Of a stretch of 64,000 bases of DNA, positions 25,745-34,274 are shown one piece after another (positions within the stretch are counted from its first letter, which is position 1; every line of letters starts with the position of its first letter). The translations under genes were made by a program, and so were the position numbers. The notes under the pieces are model-generated. The model was not told the origin of the DNA. It was given only the letters and a program-made list of their open reading frames with translations, and made no database searches. Source of the stretch: Galbibacter marinus (GTDB taxonomy: Bacteria > Bacteroidota > Bacteroidia > Flavobacteriales > Flavobacteriaceae); the NCBI RefSeq assembly GCF_000300875.1, contig NZ_AMSG01000002.1, forward strand, positions 211,842 through 275,841, read 5' to 3'.

Positions 25745-27049
25745 ATGGAACTGATCATTATCTTTATCTTAACATTGCTCAATGGTTTTTTTGCTCTATC
25801 AGAAATTGCACTCGTTTCTGTGAATAAAAGTCGTATTCAGCATAAAGCAGATGATGGTAATAAGAATGCAGTACTGGTTCTCAGGCTTCTTGATAACCCT
25901 GAAAATTTTCTTTCCTCAGTGCAGGTTGGGATAACTTTAATTGGTATTGTAGCTGGTGCGTACGGAGGGGCAACTCTCACAGGTGATATGGTAGAATTCT
26001 TATCCCAGTTCTCTTTCTTAGGTGGTGCTGTTGATTCGATTTCAATGATTGTCGTAATAGGTACAATAACTTATTTTACCATTGTTTTAGGTGAATTGGT
26101 GCCAAAGACTATTGCAATGAATAATCCAGAGAACATTGCACTTTTCTGCGTACCTATTGTGAATGTTTTTACTAAGATAACCTATCCTTTTGTCAAATTA
26201 TTATCTATTTCCACTAAGCTTATTCTACGAATAATTAGAATTAAGGAGAATGATGCTGAAAGGGTTAGTGAAGATGAACTTAGGTTTATTCTAAAAGTGG
26301 CTGGTAAGCAAGGGGTATTGGAAACAGAAGAAAGTCAGGCTATGCAAAATTTGATTTCATTTACCGACCAGACAGCCAAATCCCTTATGACCCACAGTTT
26401 TGAAGTTGAATGGATTGATTACAATTCAACTAAGGAGGAAATTTTTGATAAAATAAAGGAAAGTGCGCACTCAAGATTTCTAGTAGGGGAGGGTAGCTTA
26501 GATGTATTAAAAGGAATTGTTTATGTAAAAGACTTACTGAATAGCTATAATGATCCTGACTTTTCCTTGGATAAAATCTTGACTTCACCTATATTTATCA
26601 TTCAAAATACCCCAGCATTTAAAATTTTGAACCAATTCAAAGATGAAAAGCAATATCTTGGAGTGGTCGTTGATGAATTTGGTAGTGTTCGTGGCATTAT
26701 AACCCTCCATGACCTAATTGAGGCTGTAATGGGCGATTTGCCTGATGAAGATGAGCACGAGGAAGAAAAACATATCACCCAGCGAAAAGGAGGTGACTAT
26801 TTCCTTAGTGGAAGAACTCCAATTTGGGAACTCAATCAATTTTTTTCTCAAAAAGTGATCGAAGACAATACAGGGCGGTTTTCTACTATTTCAGGATTTC
26901 TTATCGATCAATTAAAATCAATGCCACGTACAGGTGATGTGGTTGAAACCAGTGCATATTCATTTGAAATCATCGATATGGATGGTGTTCGGATTGATAA
27001 GGTTTTGATGAGTTTAAAATCTGATTCTTCTAAATCGTTCCACGAATAA
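25745..27049 (+). CDS. CNNM/CorC (HlyC) family transporter-like membrane protein
   Basis: This 434-residue protein has the order DUF21 membrane domain (about 1-180, three or four helices; NGFFALSEIALVSVNKSRI at the start), two CBS domains (about 205-325), and a C-terminal CorC_HlyC domain (about 340-430). Conserved CBS text is VVDEFGSVRGIITLHDLIEAVMGDLPDE. Family members take part in Mg2+ or Co2+ export and resistance. It is the full usual length. It lies alone between gaps of 172 and 568 bases. Confidence 0.93.
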   Translation: MELIIIFILTLLNGFFALSEIALVSVNKSRIQHKADDGNKNAVLVLRLLDNPENFLSSVQVGITLIGIVAGAYGGATLTGDMVEFLSQFSFLGGAVDSISMIVVIGTITYFTIVLGELVPKTIAMNNPENIALFCVPIVNVFTKITYPFVKLLSISTKLILRIIRIKENDAERVSEDELRFILKVAGKQGVLETEESQAMQNLISFTDQTAKSLMTHSFEVEWIDYNSTKEEIFDKIKESAHSRFLVGEGSLDVLKGIVYVKDLLNSYNDPDFSLDKILTSPIFIIQNTPAFKILNQFKDEKQYLGVVVDEFGSVRGIITLHDLIEAVMGDLPDEDEHEEEKHITQRKGGDYFLSGRTPIWELNQFFSQKVIEDNTGRFSTISGFLIDQLKSMPRTGDVVETSAYSFEIIDMDGVRIDKVLMSLKSDSSKSFHE

Positions 27050-27564
27050 AAATGTTGTAAGGATATTTATATTCCTGATGGATGCTCAGAATTATTTATC
27101 CATTTTATTCTTATTCTTTCAAAAAGGTCTGTTTTTAATCTGTTTAATTACCGGATATGGTTTTTAAGCTTCTGTGATAAATAGTGTTTGTTCGAATAAT
27201 TTTGTTGGGTTTTTTGTCTTAAAGACTTCATTAATTGCTTGACAAGCAATTCATAAAATGAATGTCACAGCCACTGATATCTATACCCTATTGAGATTAA
27301 CTGTTTTATGTGAAAATAACTCCCAAAAATAGCGGCGACAGAGTATTGAAATCATGAAGTTTACTTGTTAAAAAAAAACCGTAACTCCAGTTCGTTAGAG
27401 ATTTTATTGATATTTTTGGTGTAAATTTGAAAACGCAAATTATCTAGTCCTTGTGGTCATAATTGCAAATAGAAGTTTTATATAATTGTTTATCATAGGT
27501 TAGAATCCAAGTTTTTGAACAAGGTTTAAATTATTTGTAAGAGCGATCCCGTAATTGGGTGAGT

Positions 27565-27572
27565 TAAATTTG
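27565..27572 (+). promoter_or_regulatory. Candidate -7 element TAAATTTG before the antiporter
   Basis: It fits TAnnTTTG exactly, 45 bases before the start codon. A TTG at 27535-27537 is the nearest upstream candidate for -33, but the 27-base spacing is longer than usual. Confidence 0.4.
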
Positions 27573-27575
27573 CAT

Positions 27576-27596
27576 ATTGCGGTTCGCAATTTTTTA
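27576..27596 (+). promoter_or_regulatory. Terminator-like hairpin in the antiporter leader
   Basis: ATTGCG and CGCAAT form a perfect 6-base stem with the loop GTT, followed directly by five T residues. It lies between the -7-like box and the start codon, so it could attenuate the antiporter mRNA. Confidence 0.45.
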
Positions 27597-27617
27597 TAGA
27601 TTTTAAAATTTGAATAT

Positions 27618-29108
27618 ATGGGAGTATCGGTTGAGCTTGTGTTATTTGGAATTTCAATTCTTTTCTTCTTGAGTATTTTAGCTGGTAAGGCTGGATATAA
27701 ATTTGGAGTTCCTGCTTTACTTCTATTTTTGGGTGTGGGAATGCTTTTTGGTAGTGATGGTTTTGGGATAGAATTCGAAAATATAGAGCTTGCTCAAACA
27801 ATTGGGACTGTAGCCTTGTGTATTATTTTGTTTTCAGGTGGAATGGATACAAAAATTGATGATATTAAACCCATAGCAAAACAAGGGGTAATACTTGCAA
27901 CTATTGGTGTATTACTTACCGCTATTTTTACTGGATTAGCTGTTTGGTATATTCTTGGATTGACATTGCCTGCTGCAGGTATAGGTTTACTTGCGTCCCT
28001 ACTGTTAGCCTCAGTAATGTCCTCAACGGATTCTGCTTCTGTATTCTCCATTTTAAGATCAAAAGGATTGCATTTAAAGAACAACCTTCGACCTATGCTT
28101 GAGCTAGAAAGTGGAAGTAATGACCCTATGGCTTATGTTTTAACTATAACCTTAATCGGTATTGTTGGGATGGATTCAGAGCCAAATTACTTGTTTGCCT
28201 TCGGTAACCTTTTGATTCAATTGATTGTAGGGTGCGTTTCGGGTTATTATCTTGGAAAACTCGCTGTCTTTGCCATTAATAAAATGGATATTGATAACAA
28301 ATCGTTGTATCCTATTATGGTATTTACCTTTTGTATCTTCATATTTTCTTTTACCTATTTTGTTAAAGGAAATGGATTTTTGGCAGTATATGTAGGGGGG
28401 CTGGTGCTTGGAAATTCCCGATTTGTTCACAAACGTTCAGCTGTTAACTTTTTTGACGGAATGGCATGGATGAGTCAGTTACTCCTGTTCTTAACTTTAG
28501 GTTTATTGATTAATCCCACTGAGTTACTTCAAATTATAGTTCCAGGACTTATTATAAGTTTGGTGATGATCCTATTGACAAGACCATTGAGCGTATTTAT
28601 AAGCTTATTGCCCTTTACAAAAATGTCTGTGAAAGATAAGACATTTATCTCTTGGGTAGGATTGCGAGGTGCTGTTCCAATTATATTTGCCATTATGGTA
28701 CTAGCCGCGGATGTTCCCAATGCAAGATTGATGTTCAATATAGTATTCTTCTGTACTTTAGTGTCTCTAATTATACAAGGTACCACACTTTCACCCATGG
28801 CAAAATGGTTAGGTCTTGTAGAAGAGCCTTCCAAGATAAAAGCATTGAAAAATTTTGATATAGAGTTTTCAGATGAAATTAAATCAATTACTTCTGAGCT
28901 TAAAGTGACCAAGGTCGCTTTAGAGAACGGTAGTCACCTTATGGATCTTCGATTACCAGAGAAAACCATCGTTGTAATGGTCAAACGTGGCTCACTGTTC
29001 TTTGTTCCTAATGGTAAAACCCAACTAATGGAAAATGATAAACTTTTGGTGATTACAGACGATTACCAGGCTCTAAGTGAGACTTATGAACGATTAGGTA
29101 TCGTTTAG
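27618..29108 (+). CDS. Potassium/proton antiporter, CPA1 type with RCK-C domain (CvrA/NhaP2-like)
   Basis: The 496-residue protein has about twelve to thirteen membrane segments (residues 5-400) with the CPA1 core SSTDSASVFSILR near 135 and LELESGSNDPMAYVL near 160, which hold the Asp residues of ion transport. A C-terminal RCK-C (TrkA-C) domain follows at about 415-495 with LPEKTIVVMVKRGS and DKLLVITDD. This is the layout of CvrA/NhaP2 antiporters that expel K+ in exchange for H+. It is a single gene with a good terminator after it. A small hairpin in its leader may control expression. Confidence 0.93.
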   Translation: MGVSVELVLFGISILFFLSILAGKAGYKFGVPALLLFLGVGMLFGSDGFGIEFENIELAQTIGTVALCIILFSGGMDTKIDDIKPIAKQGVILATIGVLLTAIFTGLAVWYILGLTLPAAGIGLLASLLLASVMSSTDSASVFSILRSKGLHLKNNLRPMLELESGSNDPMAYVLTITLIGIVGMDSEPNYLFAFGNLLIQLIVGCVSGYYLGKLAVFAINKMDIDNKSLYPIMVFTFCIFIFSFTYFVKGNGFLAVYVGGLVLGNSRFVHKRSAVNFFDGMAWMSQLLLFLTLGLLINPTELLQIIVPGLIISLVMILLTRPLSVFISLLPFTKMSVKDKTFISWVGLRGAVPIIFAIMVLAADVPNARLMFNIVFFCTLVSLIIQGTTLSPMAKWLGLVEEPSKIKALKNFDIEFSDEIKSITSELKVTKVALENGSHLMDLRLPEKTIVVMVKRGSLFFVPNGKTQLMENDKLLVITDDYQALSETYERLGIV

Positions 29109-29141
29109 TGCTAACAGATTTTAATTTCTTAAAGCTTATTT

Positions 29142-29177
29142 AAAAACCTTAATGATATAGTCATTAAGGTTTTTTTC
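29142..29177 (+). terminator. Rho-independent terminator after the antiporter gene
   Basis: AACCTTAATGA (29145-29155) pairs perfectly with TCATTAAGGTT (29161-29171) across TATAG, followed by a run of T residues. An A-run precedes the stem. Confidence 0.9.
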
Positions 29178-29496
29178 TTCTAAAACTCTCAAGAATTATC
29201 GTTAATATCTACCTATTGGCTTATAATTCCTGTGGTTTCAATTTATCGAGTCAACATTTTTTGTTTTTAGAGCCATTTCGGTTTAGTGCATATTTTAATT
29301 TAGAACACTGATGTTAAAAAAGGGATATCATTTCACAGATAATTTTGTTTAAAAGTAACTGTGGAAATGACTGTTCCTTAAACCTTCAAGATTTGTGGAT
29401 TTGAATAGTTTTCAAAACGAAGATTATTTAACTAACCAACTTTTTGATCATAGCGATATAAAACAAGTAAGTCCGTAAAAAGTGTAAAGGGATGTT
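29178..29496. other. Non-coding gap
   Basis: I see no gene, repeat or strong hairpin in these 319 bases. They must hold the promoter of the TIGR02587/TIGR02588 pair. Confidence 0.5.
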
Positions 29497-30363
29497 ATGA
29501 TACTCAATAAAGAAGAAACTATTACGCTCAAGGAATATGGGAGGGGAATTATCGGGGGGTTGTTATTCAGCCTCCCTTTACTTTATACCATGGAGTTATG
29601 GTGGGTTGGTATTACTGCTTCAAATGAAAAATTGTTTGTCTTTGTTGTATTTACCTTTGTAATGTTGCTTGGGTATAACAAATATGCAGGAATGAGGCCA
29701 GATAGTAGATTTATGGATATTGTAAAAGAATCCGCTGAAGAGATAGGTATAGCTTTTATAGTAACATTCTTGTTTTTAAGGTTGATTAATATGATAAACT
29801 TCGAAATGTCCTCGGATGAAATTATGGGAAAAGTAATTGTAGAATCTATGATAGGAGCCATTGGAATTTCTGTAGGAACTGCGCAGTTAGGACAAGAAAA
29901 GGAGCGCGATGAAGAGCAATCAGATTCTCACAAAAAAGAAAACAAGGATAAAGAAGATAAAGAGAAGAACCCTTCAACAATGAAATTATGGATACTTTCA
30001 TTTTGTGGAGCAACCCTTTTTTCGGCATCTGTTGCCCCAACAGAAGAAATTTTACAAATTGCTATTGCCAGTAATAAGCTTCATTTATTGCTAATGGTGC
30101 TGTTTAATCTATCACTGAGTTTCATTATTTTTTACTTTAGTGACTTTAAAAATACTCATACTCTTAAACGAGGTTTTAAAGAAATTTTATCTCATTTAGC
30201 TATAGCGTATTTATCTGCCCTGATTATTTCATTTCTATTGCTTTACTTCTTTGAATTGGGTAAATGTGGTCAATGTAATTTCAACTTACTAATAGCAAAA
30301 GCTATAGTGCTTTCAATCCCAGCCACCATCGGTGCGAGTGCTGGTCGATTATTAATTAAGTAA
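29497..30363 (+). CDS. TIGR02587/DUF2391 family integral membrane protein
   Basis: The 288-residue protein has about six to seven hydrophobic segments. The N-terminus reads YGRGIIGGLLFSLPLLYTME, then WWVG, then NKYAGMRP after the second helix, which is the signature of the TIGR02587 family. A charged insertion (about 132-155, rich in Glu and Lys) splits the two membrane halves. The second half has a VAPTEEI segment that is also conserved. The function is unknown. It lies eight bases before a TIGR02588-like gene, and the two families are usually found side by side, so they probably form a complex. Confidence 0.88.
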   Translation: MILNKEETITLKEYGRGIIGGLLFSLPLLYTMELWWVGITASNEKLFVFVVFTFVMLLGYNKYAGMRPDSRFMDIVKESAEEIGIAFIVTFLFLRLINMINFEMSSDEIMGKVIVESMIGAIGISVGTAQLGQEKERDEEQSDSHKKENKDKEDKEKNPSTMKLWILSFCGATLFSASVAPTEEILQIAIASNKLHLLLMVLFNLSLSFIIFYFSDFKNTHTLKRGFKEILSHLAIAYLSALIISFLLLYFFELGKCGQCNFNLLIAKAIVLSIPATIGASAGRLLIK

Positions 30364-30370
30364 TTTAAAG

Positions 30371-30754
30371 ATGGAAAAAAATCATAAATCACGGAATCTT
30401 GTTAAGGGAGTAACCTTCCTATTCGGAGTAATCACAATACTGGGACTTATGGGATATCTCATCTTTAGTATGTTCACTGCTAATAATTCTCCACCTAATC
30501 TCACGGTAAGCACTTTTTATGATTCTCAACATAAGGTGCATAAAGTTGTGGTTAAAAATGCGGGGGATACTACCGCAGAAGAAGTTATCACTAGGTGGCA
30601 AATAATAGGAGAAGGTAGGGTGATTGATACAATTACCATCACTATGAGATATCTTCCTGCTAAGTCACAAAAAAGCGCTACGGTATGCGTTCCGAAAAAT
30701 GAAAGTCTTCAGGTTAATATTCAGATAATATCCATTAATTATCAAACGCCCTAG
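30371..30754 (+). CDS. TIGR02588-like small membrane-anchored protein
   Basis: The 127-residue protein has one membrane segment (about 14-36) and then an extracytoplasmic beta-rich domain with PPNLTVSTFYD near 42, VVKNAGDTTAEEV near 62 and a YLPAKSQKSATV strand near 97. This pattern, an N-terminal anchor plus an Ig-like domain with V-x-N-x-G-x-x-T-A-E-x-V, is that of TIGR02588, the usual partner of TIGR02587. It follows that gene by seven bases. I know no biochemical role. Confidence 0.82.
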   Translation: MEKNHKSRNLVKGVTFLFGVITILGLMGYLIFSMFTANNSPPNLTVSTFYDSQHKVHKVVVKNAGDTTAEEVITRWQIIGEGRVIDTITITMRYLPAKSQKSATVCVPKNESLQVNIQIISINYQTP

Positions 30755-30937
30755 AATTTAGGACAATATAACATCATATGTCTAGGATTAAAGCAGATTA
30801 TATGCTGTTTTTAACTCGTATGCTTAGAAAAGTTAACCCAATGCCTACTGGTTTATTAATTTTAATGGTTTGTTAAGAACCCTTCTCTAGATGTTTTAGT
30901 AGTTTTTGGTGAACTTCCGAATTAAAGTATTGTAATC

Positions 30938-31519
30938 ATGGATATTGACACCTATAATGAAAAAAGAGATTTTTCTAAAACTAAGGAACCAAGGGGAGAT
31001 GATAAACAAAGTTCTCATAAAGGTCAACGTTTTGTTATTCAGAAGCATCAGGCGACCAATTTACATTATGATTTTAGGCTAGAGGTCGATGGTGTTTTAA
31101 AATCATGGTCCATTCCCAAAGGTCCAAGTACAGATCCCAATCAAAAGCGAATGGCTATACCAACAGAGGATCATCCAATGACATACGCTGATTTTGAAGG
31201 TACTATTCCTGAGGATCAGTATGGGGCAGGTACTGTCATGATCTGGGATAAAGGAACCTACAGTAATAATTCTAGTGAGAATAAATCCCTCATTACAGCC
31301 TATAAAAATGGTGTTATGGAAATTTTACTAAATGGAAAAAAGATCCAAGGCGGGTACTCACTAGTGAAGATGGACTCTGGAACCCAAAAAGGGAATTGGC
31401 TACTGATCAAAAAGGACGATAAATATGCTGATGCGCGCAGAAATCCTGTAAGTACACAGAACAAAAGTGTTGTTAGTGGTAGAACGATCAAAGAAATTGA
31501 AAAAGAAGGAAGAAAATGA
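30938..31519 (+). CDS. Stand-alone LigD 3'-phosphoesterase
   Basis: The 193-residue protein is the phosphoesterase domain that in many bacteria is the N-terminal part of DNA ligase D. It removes 3'-phosphate or ribonucleotide ends so that breaks can be joined. All the known active-site residues are visible: the H-x5-H-x-D-x-R motif in KHQATNLHYDFRLE, the Ser in SWSIPKGPS, and E-x-H-x3-Y in TEDHPMTYADFEG; YGAGTVMIWDKGTY follows. The C-terminus ends in a basic tail with no ligase domain. Its stop overlaps the start of a separate LigD polymerase gene as ATGA. Confidence 0.95.
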   Translation: MDIDTYNEKRDFSKTKEPRGDDKQSSHKGQRFVIQKHQATNLHYDFRLEVDGVLKSWSIPKGPSTDPNQKRMAIPTEDHPMTYADFEGTIPEDQYGAGTVMIWDKGTYSNNSSENKSLITAYKNGVMEILLNGKKIQGGYSLVKMDSGTQKGNWLLIKKDDKYADARRNPVSTQNKSVVSGRTIKEIEKEGRK

Positions 31520-32322
31520 AAATACACGGTGTAGATATTACTAATCCTGATAAGATTCTTTTTCCAGAATCTAATAGTTCCAAATTGGATGTTATTAACT
31601 ATTATAAAAACTTTTCAGGTCAAATTATGCCTTTTTTAAAGGGTAGGCCGCTGACATTACGACGTTTTCCTGATGGAGTTAATCATCAGGGATTTTTTCA
31701 AAAAAATGCATCAGACTATTTTCCTGATTTTATTAAAACAGTCGAGGTACAAACGGATGACGGTAAAAATGTATCCGTGGTGTGTAACAACCTAAAAACC
31801 TTACTGTACCTAGCCAATCAAGGAACAATTGAATTCCATACATGGTTGTCAAGGATCGATAAATTAAATAAACCAGACAAGGTAGTCTTTGATTTGGATC
31901 CTGCTAGTGGTTCCTTTAATTCACTTAAAAATGCAGCGGAAGTCATTCGGGAATTTTTAGATAAAAAAGGAATCCGTTGTAAATTGACCACTAGCGGTAA
32001 AAATGGACTGCATTTATGGTATACAAAACGTAGGACCCAGACCTTTGATCAGTCAAGGGAAGAAGTAAAACACCTTGCCGAAGAATTAATTGGTCTTTAT
32101 CCAGATCTTTTAACCATTGAGATGAGAAAAGATGATAGGGATGGTAAAATATTTATTGACTATCCTAGAAACTCTTATGGGCAAACCACCATTTGTCCAT
32201 ATTCACTTCGGGCTACACTTAATGGAAGCATCGCAACTCCCATTTCGTGGGAGGAATTGTCTAGTATTAAAAGCTCTCAAGAATTTAATTTGGGTAATAT
32301 ATCCAAGAGGAGAAGACACTAA
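31516..32322 (+). CDS. Stand-alone LigD polymerase (archaeo-eukaryotic primase type)
   Basis: The 268-residue protein corresponds to the polymerase domain of LigD, which adds ribo- or deoxynucleotides during non-homologous end joining. It begins with ITNPDKILFPESN, has RPLTLRRFPDG near 45, the catalytic DLD in VVFDLDPASG near 123, TSGKNGLHLWY near 155 and the third Asp in FIDYPRNSYGQTT near 212. It ends shortly after the last conserved block, so no ligase domain is attached. Neither Ku nor an ATP-dependent ligase is in the window. Overlap with the phosphoesterase gene shows that the two are co-expressed, a split form of LigD. Confidence 0.95.
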   Translation: MKIHGVDITNPDKILFPESNSSKLDVINYYKNFSGQIMPFLKGRPLTLRRFPDGVNHQGFFQKNASDYFPDFIKTVEVQTDDGKNVSVVCNNLKTLLYLANQGTIEFHTWLSRIDKLNKPDKVVFDLDPASGSFNSLKNAAEVIREFLDKKGIRCKLTTSGKNGLHLWYTKRRTQTFDQSREEVKHLAEELIGLYPDLLTIEMRKDDRDGKIFIDYPRNSYGQTTICPYSLRATLNGSIATPISWEELSSIKSSQEFNLGNISKRRRH

Positions 32323-32389
32323 TGCACTTCAAATTGTGTTTTAGTTAAGCAATTTGTGGAATGAGTTAAGAAGCAGTTTTGATATACAA

Positions 32390-32397
32390 TACATTTG
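32390..32397 (+). promoter_or_regulatory. Candidate -7 element TACATTTG
   Basis: It fits TAnnTTTG exactly, 58 bases before the start of the YqcI/YcgG gene. A -33 TTG at the usual distance is not evident. Confidence 0.4.
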
Positions 32398-32455
32398 AGT
32401 AAGGTACCCTTTCTAACTAAAGAACAGGTATTAACACATTTAAAAAAAGTATGTT

Positions 32456-33124
32456 ATGAATTCTATTAATCTTCCAAGAAATAAAGTAACAAGGGCCATT
32501 AAAGAATTTATTGTTGATGGAGACCATCCATGTTTGATGGCACAGTCTGTAGTAGATGAAAACACGGTGGATACCATCGTACTTGAAAGTAGCTCATTTA
32601 AAGAAATAAAAAAATTATATACTTTTATTGAAAATGGGGTGCTGACCAAAGATTCCGATTCAAACGTCTTTACCTCATTGATTGCCGTATTTCCAGATCT
32701 AGAAATAAAGGATGTAGAAGAATTCGAATTGTTTCTTTGGGATGTGCTTTATAAACTTAATGCAATGGATGCTTATGATTGGGATCCCTCAGTAAGTGAG
32801 AAGCTACATGATAATAATTATAGCTTTAGTATTGCTGGTTCTGCATTTTATATCGTAGGGATGTTTCCAAAAAGTCCGAGAAAGGCTAGAAGAATGCCGT
32901 ATGTTTCTCTTGTATTTAACTGGCATAGTCAATTTGAAAAGTTAAGAAAAATGGGCGTCTTTGATCATGTAAAAAAGCGCATACGACAAAGAGATAAAAA
33001 CCTACAAGGTTCTATCAATCCTATGCTCAAAGATTTTGGCACCCAGACTGAGGCTATGCAATACAGCGGTAAAATAGTTGATAAGAATTGGAAATGTCCA
33101 TATTTTGAAAAACCAGTTGAATGA
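32456..33124 (+). CDS. YqcI/YcgG family haem-dependent N-oxygenase (GntA-like)
   Basis: The 222-residue protein matches PF08892. Conserved blocks are DGDHPCLMAQ near residue 21, FYIVGMFPKSPRKARRMPY near 130, the FNWHSQFEKLR block near 158, and SINPMLKDFGTQTEAMQYSG near 182, then WKCPYF at the end. Studied members (GntA of guanitoxin synthesis, DcsA of cycloserine synthesis) bind haem and hydroxylate the guanidino nitrogen of arginine-like amino acids. The substrate here is not known. The stop overlaps the start of a DUF1989 gene (ATGA). That family includes carboxyguanidine deiminase subunits, so the pair may process a guanidino compound. Confidence 0.88.
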   Translation: MNSINLPRNKVTRAIKEFIVDGDHPCLMAQSVVDENTVDTIVLESSSFKEIKKLYTFIENGVLTKDSDSNVFTSLIAVFPDLEIKDVEEFELFLWDVLYKLNAMDAYDWDPSVSEKLHDNNYSFSIAGSAFYIVGMFPKSPRKARRMPYVSLVFNWHSQFEKLRKMGVFDHVKKRIRQRDKNLQGSINPMLKDFGTQTEAMQYSGKIVDKNWKCPYFEKPVE

Positions 33125-33702
33125 TTAACCATATACCAGCACGTAGTGGTGCTTCTTTTAAGTTAAAAAAGGATCAACGCCTATTAGTTTATAATCCAGA
33201 AGGAAAACAAGTTTCTGACATGATACTCATTAATGAACATGACATCAATGAAAAATTGTCCTCTGGAAAAACCTTTGATTACGAAGAATCTATTTTAATT
33301 ACCAAAGGGAACTATATCTGGAGTAATCGAAGCAATAGAATGGCATATATAGTAGAGGATACCTGCGGTAGGAATGATTTTTTACTGGCTCCTTGTGATT
33401 CCAAAACATTTGCTCATTTTTACGACTCTCATGATCCTTCACCAAGTTGTTTAGGAAACCTTTCCCACGAGTTACAAAAGTATGGCATACATAAGGATGC
33501 CATACCAACGGCTTTCAATTTATTTATGCATGTCGACATAGCTGCTCAGGGTTCTCTGCGCGTACTGCCTCCAAAGGCTAAGGCAGGAGACTATATCGAA
33601 TTTAAAGCAGAAATGGATTTAATTGTCGCACTTACTGCCTGTTCGGCTAAGGATAGCAACGGTGGTAGCTTTAAATCCATTACTTATGAGGTTCTGAGAT
33701 AA
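33121..33702 (+). CDS. DUF1989 / urea carboxylase-associated family protein
   Basis: The 193-residue protein has the hallmarks of DUF1989: an N-terminal IPARSGASFKLKKDQRLLV strand, TCGRNDFLLAPCD near residue 80 with two Cys, FNLFMHVDIAAQGSLRVLPP near 128, and AGDYIEFKAEMDLIVALTAC near 155 with a third Cys. Two members of the family, CgdA and CgdB, form carboxyguanidine deiminase in guanidine breakdown; others are uncharacterised. Here only one subunit is present and there is no urea carboxylase nearby. Overlap with the haem N-oxygenase gene makes a shared pathway likely, perhaps on an N-hydroxylated guanidino compound; this is inference. Confidence 0.85.
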   Translation: MINHIPARSGASFKLKKDQRLLVYNPEGKQVSDMILINEHDINEKLSSGKTFDYEESILITKGNYIWSNRSNRMAYIVEDTCGRNDFLLAPCDSKTFAHFYDSHDPSPSCLGNLSHELQKYGIHKDAIPTAFNLFMHVDIAAQGSLRVLPPKAKAGDYIEFKAEMDLIVALTACSAKDSNGGSFKSITYEVLR

Positions 33703-33750
33703 TTCAAAGGATGAAATAAGGAAAGGAAATAGTTAGTTTAGCTAGTATTC

Positions 33751-34251
33751 TTAAAGATTTATTCTTCCCTTGGTCTCATTGTCATTGTCATTTGAAGAAT
33801 CGGAACTAAATAAATTTTTCAAAAACTCTACAAATTTGTTCTGCTTCTTATCCCAGTAAAAAGAAGTGGAAGGCTCAACCTTAATCCCTATTAAATTGAC
33901 ATCGTTTACCCCATCGAACCATTGGTCTTCACTGGCTGTATAAAGTTCTTCCAAAAGGGTTTTGTTGGTGTAAATTATCGCACTGCCATAAATGCTTAAA
34001 AACTGCATTTCTTCTGGGTGACTAAATACTAACTGTACTCTTTTATCAGCCATTATATTGCTGTAATGGTCACTGACTACAGAACTTAAAAACCAAATAC
34101 CTCCGTCATTATCAACTGTTTTAACCTCCATGGGATTCGCTCCTAAAGGAATGCTAGTTAAATTTGAAAGCATAATTCCCACTGGGCTGTTATCTATAAT
34201 TTCTCTGAGTTTGTCAATGGATTCTTCGCGTGTTAAATACTCTGTTTTCAT
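33751..34251 (-). CDS. Pyridoxamine 5'-phosphate oxidase family general stress protein (GSP26-like)
   Basis: The 166-residue protein has the split-barrel flavin-binding layout of the general stress protein 26 group: residues around NDGGIWFLSSVVSDHYSNI near 48-66 are the phosphate-binding segment, followed by VQLVFSHPEEMQFLSIYGSA and a WFDGVNDVNLIGIKVEP region near 118. Members bind FMN, FAD or F420 and reduce unknown substrates under stress. The last 25 residues are a Ser/Asp/Asn-rich tail of low complexity. It is convergent with the DUF1989 gene. A TAGATTTG box lies 24 bases upstream. Confidence 0.88.
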   Translation of the reverse strand: MKTEYLTREESIDKLREIIDNSPVGIMLSNLTSIPLGANPMEVKTVDNDGGIWFLSSVVSDHYSNIMADKRVQLVFSHPEEMQFLSIYGSAIIYTNKTLLEELYTASEDQWFDGVNDVNLIGIKVEPSTSFYWDKKQNKFVEFLKNLFSSDSSNDNDNETKGRINL

Positions 34252-34274
34252 AATTTCTCGATTTATTGTTCACC

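Larger units (their letters stand above)
27050..27617 (+). other. Non-coding gap before the K+/H+ antiporter gene
   Basis: I see no credible gene in these 568 bases. A 19-base palindrome (AATTGCTT-GAC-AAGCAATT, 27233-27251) lies in the middle. Near the right end are a -7-like box (27565-27572) and a small hairpin with a T-run (27576-27596) just before the antiporter start. Confidence 0.5.

Noticed and set aside
28529-28912. 127-residue minus-strand ORF
   Set aside because: It is antisense to the K+/H+ antiporter and is the mirror image of its membrane codons.
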